This document shows positions 18,061 through 26,695 of a DNA stretch of 64,000 bases, in pieces. Both the position numbers and the translations under genes were made by a program. The DNA is from Stictocephala bisonia (lineage: Eukaryota > Arthropoda > Insecta > Hemiptera > Membracidae), in NCBI GenBank assembly GCA_035578905.1, contig JAQJVL010000533.1, forward strand, positions 62,001 through 126,000. The letters are read 5' to 3'. The notes under the pieces are model-generated. The model made no database searches. It worked only from the letters and a program-made list of their open reading frames with translations, and was not told where the DNA came from. How positions within the stretch are numbered: the first letter of the stretch is position 1; every line of letters begins with the position of its first letter.

Positions 18061-18452
18061 TATACTCATCACCACTCATAGACAGTATACCAAATATTCC
18101 GCTAACAAATAACGATATAATCAAATATGCGAAACTATTGAAAATACCATATTTTAGAGGTGTATTTATGAGAGATTTACTTCCATCAAGTATTAACGAA
18201 AGGGAATCTGGTGTTGTAAATCTAGATAGTATTACAGGATGTGGTACACATTGGGTATGTTACTATAAGCGTGATTTTTACGTTGATTATTTTGATAGTT
18301 TCGGTAATCTGAGACCACCGTTAGAACTTCAGAGGTATTTTAACAGCGGACCATATCGAGTGGTGATTAGACATAATTACTTTCCTAAACAAGAATTTAA
18401 TACTGTAAATTGTGGTCATTTGTGTTTAGACTTTCTCGCAAGACGGAGATGA
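18057..18452 (+). CDS. Adenain-like cysteine protease, no AUG at its N terminus
   Basis: Maturation protease of the adenovirus type (C5/C48 fold) that would process capsid or core precursors. The catalytic His is in GTHW (codon 18249-18251). An Asp-rich VDYFDSFGN follows about 15 residues later at the acidic/Asn position. The catalytic Cys is in NCGHLC (codon 18411-18413). Family-like sequence already begins before 18138 (PLTNNDIIKYAKLLKIPYF), but the first AUG in frame is at 18168, inside the fold. So the N terminus must come from a non-AUG start, splicing, or -1 frameshifting from the PLA2 gene. The C terminus ends DFLARRR shortly after the catalytic Cys and overlaps the region before the minor capsid gene. 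Confidence 0.82.
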   Translation, partial: LIYSSPLIDSIPNIPLTNNDIIKYAKLLKIPYFRGVFMRDLLPSSINERESGVVNLDSITGCGTHWVCYYKRDFYVDYFDSFGNLRPPLELQRYFNSGPYRVVIRHNYFPKQEFNTVNCGHLCLDFLARRR

Positions 18453-18502
18453 TTTGTATTACAGGTAGAAGTTCAAGCCTCAAGTGCACACTTTTTCCAG
18501 CT

Positions 18503-19144
18503 ATGGATCTTTCATCGTCAGACGAATGGGAGATGGGTTTTATGGACCTCATGACTTACAATTCAATTCCTAATATTGAAGAGAATGTAAATAATAAACT
18601 GTACATCGGCAAAGATATAGAAATAAGTATAGCTACCGGTGCTTATGAAATAGATGATATAAATAATTTTGTAATCGAGGAATTAAAGGTAAAGTCTCCT
18701 ACAACGCATTTTAAACTCGAAGCTAATAACAATACACTAAAAAGTCACTTAAGTTGTTCACTAGAGATCGATTTCACCAAAGAGAACACCATTGCGTCCT
18801 TATTAGAATTTGAAAAAGGTGTGAAATTAGAAGCGAATAAAGTGCACAAGTCGCCTAATCAAGTGTCCATTAATAAAGTAGACATCATACGAATCACATG
18901 TAATTTAGTCCGAGGGTCTTATAGAGACGGGATTGAAGGTCACGTACTACACGAATTCTATCCAACTGTAGCGCCGGGATTTAAAATTGTAGAAATCCCG
19001 AATACAGTTAAATATCTACCAATAAACAAGCAATTGAGTTTGAACGAATTTTATATTAATTTAGAAGATCAATTTGGTAATTTAATTAATTTTAGAGAAG
19101 AATATATCAATATAAGAGTAGATATTAGGCCGAGAAGAAAATAA
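18503..19144 (+). CDS. Minor capsid (penton-like) protein candidate
   Basis: I start this at the ATG at 18503 (MDLSSSDEWEMGF), giving 213 aa; an upstream in-frame ATG at 18449 is possible. Residues about 14-35 contain MTYNSIPNIEE, and about 40-65 the IEISIATGAYEIDDINNF block. These are the conserved N-terminal features of Polinton minor capsid proteins with a single jelly-roll, the equivalent of the adenovirus penton base. The remaining sequence is beta-rich. It should occupy capsid vertices and is the natural partner of the fibre-like protein. The stop overlaps the next ATG by one base (TAATG), suggesting coupled or closely packed genes. Confidence 0.78.
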   Translation: MDLSSSDEWEMGFMDLMTYNSIPNIEENVNNKLYIGKDIEISIATGAYEIDDINNFVIEELKVKSPTTHFKLEANNNTLKSHLSCSLEIDFTKENTIASLLEFEKGVKLEANKVHKSPNQVSINKVDIIRITCNLVRGSYRDGIEGHVLHEFYPTVAPGFKIVEIPNTVKYLPINKQLSLNEFYINLEDQFGNLINFREEYINIRVDIRPRRK

Positions 19145-19305
19145 TGGGTTTAGTATTTCCCGCCGCTACTGTATCGAATAAAACATTGACCGCAAAAAGA
19201 GAATCTAGTGTCAGTCGTGAACAAGTCGTTAAGCAGTTAACATTACGGAACAAAATATACCTACGTACAAAAGTGTCCTCTTTCAAGAGTAGTAAGGATG
19301 AATAA
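19144..19305 (+). CDS. 53-aa ORF between minor and major capsid genes
   Basis: The ATG overlaps the previous stop (TAATG), and the last eight bases overlap the start of the major capsid gene in another frame. The product is basic and Ser/Lys-rich (KTLTAKRESS, VKQLTLRNKIYLR). I recognise no family. Its place and tight overlaps argue for a real small virion or assembly protein. A chance ORF cannot be excluded at this size. Confidence 0.5.
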   Translation: MGLVFPAATVSNKTLTAKRESSVSREQVVKQLTLRNKIYLRTKVSSFKSSKDE

Positions 19306-20506
19306 TATTTTAGATATAGGAACAAATCCTAGCTTCGATAGTTCTATCGTTGATATTGAATGGCATTCTCATAATCCGTATACGTCAAATTCTTACAAAA
19401 CAAGTGATGAGATACGTATACCTGTTCATCAGCAAGATGTTTACACATTGCCCAGTAAAAGCTATCTACTTTTGGAAGGCAAACTAATCAAGACAGGTAC
19501 ACCTCCAACTGATGACACCACAACTCAATTAGTTAGTAATGCTATGGCATTTCTGTTCGATGAAATCAGATACGAACTGTGTGGAACTGAAATTGATAGA
19601 GTAAAAAACGTAGGTATTTCTACAACAATAAAGAATTTACTTACCTCTAGACCAGGAGACAAGTATTGGATGCAGAACGCATGTTGGCAAAACGAAACCA
19701 TGGGTGTGATGGATGATAGAACATCATTTTCGTTTTGTGTTCCACTTAAATTACTACTCGGTTTTGCCGAAGATTATAATCATATTTTACTGAATGTAAA
19801 ACAAGAACTAGTCTTGTTACGTTCATCTAATGATAAAAACGTTGTGCTTCAACCAGCTACATCTTTATTTGACTTTCAAATTCAACTTAATAAAGTAGTT
19901 TGGAAAATGCCGTATGTTCGAGTTGATGATGAAGTGAAATTATCTCTTTTACGTTTGACTGAAAGAGATCAGCCCATATCTATACCATTCAGAAGGTGGC
20001 AGTTACATGAGTACCCATCACTACCGATTACAAAGTTTCTAACTTGGACAGTCAAAACATCATCCATGATGGAGAAGCCACGATATGTAATAATTGGTTT
20101 TCAAACTGATCGTAAAGACAAAGCAAATAAGAATGCTTCGCATTTTGATTTTTGTAATTTAGATAATATAAAACTGTACTTGAACAGCAAGTACTATCCG
20201 TATGATAATTTAAATGGAAATAAATCAATTTTATATGATATGTATTCAAGATTTCAATCATCATATTACATAGGTGGTGATGATCAGCCTTGTTTGGATA
20301 AAATGACTTTTCATGAGAAAACACCAATAATAGTGATTGATTGTTCAAAACAAGTTGAGACTTTAAAAACTGGAGCATTGGACGTTCGCATCGAGATTCA
20401 AACAACAGCTGATATACCAAAGGATACAACGGCATATTGTCTGATCATTCATGATGCGTTGATCCAATATACACCATTGTCTGGCATTGTAAAAAAGATT
20501 ATTTAA
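19298..20506 (+). CDS. Major capsid (double jelly-roll) protein candidate
   Basis: This 402-aa protein in the last position of the element matches the conserved layout of Polinton/adintovirus major capsid proteins. An N-terminal segment contains DEIRIPVHQQDVYTLPS, followed by YLLLEGKL and then FLFDEIRYELCGTEID, a stretch typical of the first jelly-roll. PYVRVDDEVKLSLL marks the start of the second. The C terminus (TAYCLIIHDALIQYTPLSG) is also typical. Length and beta-rich character fit hexon-like capsomers. No stop or shift interrupts it. An AATAAA follows four bases after the stop. Confidence 0.82.
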   Translation: MNNILDIGTNPSFDSSIVDIEWHSHNPYTSNSYKTSDEIRIPVHQQDVYTLPSKSYLLLEGKLIKTGTPPTDDTTTQLVSNAMAFLFDEIRYELCGTEIDRVKNVGISTTIKNLLTSRPGDKYWMQNACWQNETMGVMDDRTSFSFCVPLKLLLGFAEDYNHILLNVKQELVLLRSSNDKNVVLQPATSLFDFQIQLNKVVWKMPYVRVDDEVKLSLLRLTERDQPISIPFRRWQLHEYPSLPITKFLTWTVKTSSMMEKPRYVIIGFQTDRKDKANKNASHFDFCNLDNIKLYLNSKYYPYDNLNGNKSILYDMYSRFQSSYYIGGDDQPCLDKMTFHEKTPIIVIDCSKQVETLKTGALDVRIEIQTTADIPKDTTAYCLIIHDALIQYTPLSGIVKKII

Positions 20507-20509
20507 AAT

Positions 20510-20515
20510 AATAAA
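20510..20515 (+). terminator. Poly(A) signal after major capsid gene
   Basis: AATAAA lies four bases after the TAA stop of the last plus-strand gene. It is probably shared by the late transcripts. Confidence 0.55.
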
Positions 20516-21121
20516 AAAATGCTCTTTGTATTTTCTCTGTCATTGTATTATTATAAAAACCATTTGATCATAAATTTATTTTTATACTTTCTAATCAGAT
20601 TTCAAGTTGGGTACAATTTTAATTGACAATAACATGTATTTACAGTATAATAAAAATGTTTACAAAATTAATGAGTGTTATATGGAAACATAGGTAATGA
20701 AATATATATTTATACAAAATATGATGAAAATAAAAATAAACACAGTTATTCAAACTAATAACGTACAAAAACCAGTTGATAACTAGATAATACAAAATTC
20801 TATACAAACTATAACTAGTTAATTTCATAAATATAAATGAAATACAAATAATGAAATAAGAAACAAATTATATAACATTTAATATGTACATAAAGGTTTG
20901 ACAGTTAACTCCGAGGAAAGAAATGGTGTGTATTTCAATTACAGCAACCAGTTAACAACTAGCTAACACAAATTCTGAATAAACTAGCTAGTTACAGAAG
21001 ATATTTCCTAGTTATATTTACAAATCAATTACAATTGACTTAATTTAAATATAATAATCATATAATGAAAGAAGAAATAAAGGTCTGACAGCTAAACAAC
21101 TCTAATTAAACAAGTGTATTG
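20516..21121. repeat. Non-coding right interior with a diverged direct repeat
   Basis: This AT-rich gap holds no credible gene. Two segments, about 20770-20915 and 20948-21095, are diverged direct copies. Each starts ACCAGTT..AACTAG, passes a CTAGTTA block and ends ATAAAGGT.TGACAG. The opposite-strand open stretch at 20640-20828 is low-complexity and not supported. Confidence 0.55.
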
Positions 21122-22617
21122 CATATAGTATAGCACGGTGTAAGTGAAGCGAGCCACATCGGCTGATACAAGCATTACAAATTTTCTCATATACAAAGAG
21201 TTCTCTGGTAGCAGAAGACACATCAGCTGTTGTAAACAAAAATAATCTGTTATGAAAAAAACTAAACAACAACAAGAAAAAACCCTCTGGTTCATTTGTT
21301 AAACGGTCAGAACAAATTAATACTATATAAAATACAAAATATTATTCAAATTAATACTATATACTGTGTAACAAGAAAAATACACTTTAATTAAAGCACG
21401 TCTTTTTTCATAGAGTTTTCGAAAATATAAATATTAATTATTATATGAATATTACATACTATATGTAGGTACTATTTAAATTCATAGAATAGTATTTTAC
21501 CTTAAGATTTTTAAATACTAAATTAAATATTTAATAAAATATATATAAACCACTTAAATATGGAATCCGAACAACATGTAATGAAAAATAAAGTATCAGG
21601 CTAGCAGAAATGAGCAGCAGTCACATAATCAGTTCGCGAGACAGTCGCGACTATCTTACGGAGAGGTCGCCGGGTCACGCTGATTTGATAATGACAGCGC
21701 GCGGCAACTGTAACATTGATAACTCCTACCAGTCTCTGTTCTCCTAATACTTGACGACCGTTTTAACGTATTTATTCGCAACCGAAAAGGATATAAAAGG
21801 ATAACGAATTAAAATAATATTACTGTAACACCGAAAAACGCGTTTGTATTTAATATAGTATAACTAAAAGAGAGAAAACAAAAATCATATATGTATTTAT
21901 TATAGTATAATGTAATAAATCGTGTGAGTTGGTAGCACTGACATATATTTTTTGGCAATTAATCGTGCGAGTTGGTAACACTGCGAAAAAACATTTGGTA
22001 CATTTTATATAGTATAAAGAAAAACAGACATTTTTTTTGCATCTTTCATATGGCATCACATCAGCTGAGGAGCAGACGACAAACCAACAGACTTTTTTTC
22101 ACATCTGAACAAATTAATACTATATTAAATACGAATTACATTTCATATAGTATAACGCGAGCGAAGCGAACGAAGCCACACACGTTCTTCTGCCGCTACT
22201 TACGTTACCCTCTCGGGTGTGTCACTGTGCCCCAGTGGTATCGACTTCGTCTCACAAACGAAAGGTTCTCAGATCGATCCCGGCACCGGCCACCGACACT
22301 TTTTGACAGCATTAAATAAATAAAATTAATTTAATAAATACGGCGTCGTGACGTCGTCAGATGAAAGAGCGCGAAAACGACGTGACGTCACACAACACTG
22401 ACCTAGGACAACGTCGCGGGGGGTCCACGTGCTCGTAGTAAACGTGACCTTCAAGGTCACCACGTGGCTGATAACAGTAGTAAACAATAGTAAAGTTGAC
22501 CTCTGGGGTCAACACGTGGTGATAAGATCGACAACCTTGCTGATAGGACCCAAAGGTCAAGGTTGCCCCAGAACCGGCATGGGTAGGGTTGCACCAGAAT
22601 CGGCATACTACACTACT
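21122..22617 (-). repeat. Right terminal inverted repeat (~1496 bp)
   Basis: Inverted copy of 9469-10963. It ends CGGCATACTACACTACT at 22617, where a second copy of the outer 254 bp is attached (22618-22871). Confidence 0.92.
22216..22287 (+). repeat. tRNA-Val(CAC)-like block in right TIR
   Basis: Second copy of the tRNA-like block at 9799-9870, with the same perfect TTCGT/ACGAA anticodon stem and loop CTCACAA. Confidence 0.55.
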
Positions 22618-22871
22618 AAAGAGCGCGAAAACGGCGTGACGTCACACAACACTGACCTAGGACAACGTCGCGGGGGGTCCACGTGTTCGTAGTAAACGTG
22701 ACCTTCAAGGTCACCACGTGGCTGATAACAGTAGTAAACAATAGTAAAGTTGACCTCTGGGGTCAACACGTGGTGATAAGATCGACAACCTTGCTGATAG
22801 GACCCAAAGGTCAAGGTTGCCCCAGAACCGGCATGGGTAGGGTTGCACCAGAACCGGCATACTACACTACT
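22364..22871. repeat. Tandem duplication of the outer 254 bp at the right end
   Basis: 22364-22617 and 22618-22871 are head-to-tail copies of 254 bp. I see only three differences, near 22380, 22437 and 22599. Both copies end with the terminal AGTAGTGTAG sequence (in reverse complement), and the outer one abuts the target duplication. The palindrome cluster described in the left TIR is therefore present twice here. Confidence 0.9.
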
Positions 22872-22877
22872 AGTGTC
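22872..22877. repeat. Target site duplication, right copy (AGTGTC)
   Basis: Matches 9463-9468 exactly and sets the outer border of the element. Confidence 0.9.
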
Positions 22878-23006
22878 TCCTGGCGTCTGACCTCTAGAAG
22901 AGCTAAATTGTACAGCACCGGGAGCCAAGGAAGCGGAGTTACCATGAGAGTGCCACTAATAGCTCTTTTGACCCTATTAAGTTGGACATCGACCACTTTA
23001 TTGTAA
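22878..23006 (+). other. Open frame cut by the Polinton insertion (right part)
   Basis: Continues the codon phase of 9244-9462 beyond the element and ends at TAA 23004-23006. The end is Leu/Thr-rich (IALLTLLSWTSTTLL). No family is recognised. Confidence 0.3.
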
Positions 23007-24484
23007 ACTATTTAGTCATACGAGATCACTATATTCAGCAGCTGGAATAGATCAGTGATAAAGCAGTTGTACGCAGGACGCGTGTGTAGGCTCTCCAAGA
23101 TATTCAGGCAATATGATGTAATACATCTTACCTAATCTTCATTTCGGCTGCTGTTCTTTTGAAGATAGCGATTGATCTAACACTCCCAGGTACTGTGGAT
23201 GATCATTATAATGGAGTTTAACCATGGCCGTCTCTAGTAGAGACGGCCATGGTTTAACACCACTTGGAAACATGTTCAGTTTTCGATTACTCAGTCCGTT
23301 ACTTATGGGGAAGCTGGCTACTTTGGTTTTTTATGGGTTTGGATTTAGCTTCTAGGTTCTGAAATATTATTCGAGGGCTGCAAGGTCACTTGTAAGATCA
23401 TGTATACTTACTTGGAAACTAACGAAATTCATCAACGAAGTTCATTTAATGCGATGAATATAATAAAATAGTACTGGCAAGCATAATCAAGTAGTATTTA
23501 AATTATAAAGATTAATGCTGAATTTGCTAATTACAGAGGTAGGCATTATTTTCTTTAGATTATTTAAATAAAATTATTTTTGAAATTTATGATTATAAGT
23601 TTAAAAACTTGTGTAAATGAATAAATATACTTGAAACATTTTATTTTGACATGTAAACGATATTATGTTATTACATGTTACTAATAAATTCTAAGAAAAA
23701 AGGAAAACACAAATGTATAACAAAACAATGGGCTCAATCGTTTTTTTACATTCTTCCAGTTCCAGTGTTAATTATCGTTTTAAGCTTATGTAATTTTGTG
23801 CACCGTTTATTTTATTCAAACTGTTTTTAGTGAATGTTTAGTTTTAATTATTTTGTTTATTCTTCATGAGATGCCATAAAAAAACTCTTCAACTTACATA
23901 TTTATGGAACTTCCATTTTGAATATGGGTTAATTGTATTGATTTTTATACAGTCAAACTTTTCAACCTAAGCTTTCTAACATTTATTCTATGATTGTTAT
24001 GTAATATTTTGTTATTAAAACAAGCTTAATATTTATTATTTTATAAGGGATACAATTATCAGTATTAAATAAAATATTTGTTATGTACATTAAATAATTT
24101 TTATTTAGTGAATAAAAAATGTATTTAAATGTATATATTCATCCTAAATGAATATAAATTAGGTTAGAAATGTCGTAATGAATAGTCTATCGGCAGCTGG
24201 CCAGACACGTCTTACAAATCACATTGCTTCAGGGAATTGGAGACCAACTGAGTCCAACGACCAGTGCTTTGTTCCCAATGGTTCTATTTGGCCATTGAAT
24301 GGAGAACAAATGTTTGGATTCACGTTAGACCCTTCTTAAAAACTTAATACATTAAAATGGAGAGTATAACTGAAAATGCTTTTTATATTTATGTTCGTTT
24401 AAATATACGCTACCTTTACTAAGTCTTTTTAGCCTTGTAAAAGATTCTTTAGGTCATTTTTTAAGCCCCATACAATAGTTATCC
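23007..24484. other. Gene-free stretch with one perfect hairpin
   Basis: No gene was recognised. The only strong structure is the hairpin at 23216-23258. Confidence 0.5.
23216..23258. repeat. Perfect 20-bp inverted repeat with 3-nt loop
   Basis: GTTTAACCATGGCCGTCTCT is followed by AGT and its exact reverse complement. No mismatch is present. It is not an obvious terminator, and the stem is short for a microRNA precursor. It may be a recent template-switch product or the end of a foldback element. Confidence 0.9.
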
Positions 24485-26332
24485 TGACGAGACACAGTAA
24501 ACTCTTCACACCCATATATGGCTTTCCGACCCATCCATACATGAGTGACGTTGGCTTTCCCACCTATCCATACCCGAGTGACTTTAACGGCTTTTTCACG
24601 CATCCATACATGAGTAAAGTTAACGCCTTTCTCACCCATCCACACACGAGTGACGTTAACGCCTTTCTCACCCATCCATACATGAGTGACGTTAACGCCT
24701 ACCTCACCCATCCATACATAAGTGACGTTAACGCCTACCTCACCCATCCACACACGAGTGACGTTAACGCCTTTCTCACCCATCCATACATGAGTGACGT
24801 TAACGCCTACCTCACCCATCCACACACGAGTGACGTTAACCCCTTTCTCACCCATCCATACACGAGTGACGTTAACGCCTTTCTCACCCATCCATACATG
24901 AGTGACGTTAACGCCTACCTCACCCATCCATACATGAGTGACGTTAACGCCTACCTCACCCATCCACACACGAGTGACGTTAACCCCTTTCTCACCCATC
25001 CATACACAAGTGACGTTAACGCCTTTCTCACCTATCCATACATGAGTGACGTTAACGCCTACCTCACCCATCCACACACGAGTGACGTTAACGCCTACCT
25101 CACCCATCCACACACGAGTGACGTTAACCCCTTTCTCACCCATCCATACACAAGTGACGTTAACGCCTTTCTCACCTATCCATACATGAGTGACGTTAAC
25201 GCCTACCTCACCCATCCACACACGAGTGACGTTAACGCCTTTCTCACCCATCCATACATGAGTGACGTTAACGCCTACCTCACCCATCCACACACGAGTG
25301 ACGTTAACCCCTTTCTCACCCATCCATACACGAGTGACGTTAACGCCTTTCTCACCCATCCATACATGAGTGACGTTAACGCCTACCTCACCCATCCACA
25401 CATGAGTGACGTTAACGCCTACCTCACCCATCCACACACGAGTGACGTTAACGTCTTTCTCACCCATCCATACACGAGTGACGTTAACGCCTTTCTCACC
25501 CATCCATACATGAGTGACGTTAACGCCTTTCTCACCCATCCACACACGAGTGACGTTAACGCCTTTCTCACCCATCCATACACGAGTGACGTTAACGCCT
25601 TTCTCACGCATCCATACATGAGTGACGTTAACCCCATCCATTTTTCTCACCCATCCATACATGAGTGACGTTAACGCCTACCTCACCCATCCACACACGA
25701 GTGACGTTAACCCCTTTCTCACCCATCCATACACAAGTGACGTTAACGCCTTTCTCACCTATCCATACATGAGTGACGTTAACGCCTACCTCACCCATCC
25801 ACACACGAGTGACGTTAACGCCTTTCTCACCCATCCATACATGAGTGACGTTAACGCCTACCTCACCCATCCACACACGAGTGACGTTAACCCCTTTCTC
25901 ACCCATCCATACACGAGTGACGTTAACGCCTTTCTCACCCATCCATACATGAGTGACGTTAACGCCTACCTCACCCATCCACACATGAGTGACGTTAACG
26001 CCTACCTCACCCATCCACACACGAGTGACGTTAACCCCTTTCTCACCCATCCATACACGAGTGACGTTAACGCCTTTCTCACCCATCCATACATGAGTGA
26101 CGTTAACGCCTACCTCACCCATCCACACACGAGTGACGTTAACGCCTTTCTCACCCATCCATACATGAGCGACGTTAACGCCTACCTCACCCATCCACAC
26201 ACGAGTGACGTTAACCCCTTTCTCACCCATCCATACACGAGTGACGTTAACGCCTTTCTCACCCATCCATACATGAGTGACGTTAACGCCTACCTCACCC
26301 ATCCATACATGAGTGACGTTGACGGTTCTTTC
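24485..26332. repeat. Minisatellite array, 36-bp unit, ~50 copies
   Basis: The unit reads CTCACCCATCCATACATGAG then TGACGTTAACGCCTTT. It is 36 bp, a multiple of three, and free of stops in several frames, so long open stretches arise on both strands (12-residue period, e.g. TSDVNAFLTHPY). Variants (CCATACA/CCACACA, GCCTTT/GCCTAC/CCCTTT) recur in ordered blocks. A block of about 600 bp near 25040-25640 is repeated at 25650-26250, so there is higher-order structure. A small irregular insertion at about 25632-25650 shifts the frame. The first and last units are diverged. It has no start context or signal that would make it a gene. Confidence 0.95.
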
Positions 26333-26334
26333 TT

Positions 26335-26695
26335 CTGCCTCATACATATAACGTCTACACCCTTCCTATACACCCATACATATGTCACGAAGGCGGACCA
26401 TTCTATCAAGTTTCTACAGGGGAATGTGAACTGATTCTGAGATGCAGCGTTCGTACTTTGGACTGACTTCTGCTCAAAGTTAACGATCTTATCCTTAAGG
26501 TTATTCTTATACATAAAATATGGTTAAAAGTTTCACCCATCCATACCTGTGTGAATCTCACGGCTTTTTCGTCTTTCATACATCCATACATGTGTGACGT
26601 TAACACTTTTCCCATACTCCCATATATATGTCACGTGAATGGATTTCCCACACACGACTGGTGTAAATGGATTCCCAACCCTCCCATACACTTCA
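26335..26695. repeat. Diverged tail of the 36-bp array
   Basis: Worn units such as ACCCATCCATACCTGTGTGA and CATACATCCATACATGTGTG continue at irregular spacing. The array decays toward its right edge, as expected if homogenisation acts mainly in the centre. Confidence 0.7.

Larger units (their letters stand above)
9469..22871 (+). mobile_element. Polinton/Maverick (adintovirus-like) element, PolB not found
   Basis: A 13.4 kb element has inverted ends that start AG and end CT, a 6-bp target duplication, a retroviral-type integrase, an A32-like packaging ATPase, an adenain-like protease, and minor and major capsid candidates. This combination defines Polintons and the related adintoviruses. It also carries PLA2, fibre-like and BIR genes. 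No DNA polymerase B motifs (such as YxDTDS or SLYP) were found in any frame, although intact Polintons encode one. All genes except the fibre-like one are on the plus strand. The terminal repeats differ at only a few positions, so the insertion is young, but the integrase has a nonsense codon. Confidence 0.93.

Noticed and set aside
18410..18502. Upstream extension of the minor capsid frame into the protease gene
   Set aside because: The family-like N terminus begins near the ATG at 18503; the upstream part is a shadow of the protease active-site region.
24485..26332. Possible CRISPR-like array
   Set aside because: Units are contiguous with no unique spacers and the context is eukaryotic.
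24454..26434. Long open frames (up to 402 codons) on both strands
   Set aside because: They follow only from a stop-free 36-bp repeat unit and exist on both strands; no start context, signal or non-repetitive domain supports a gene.
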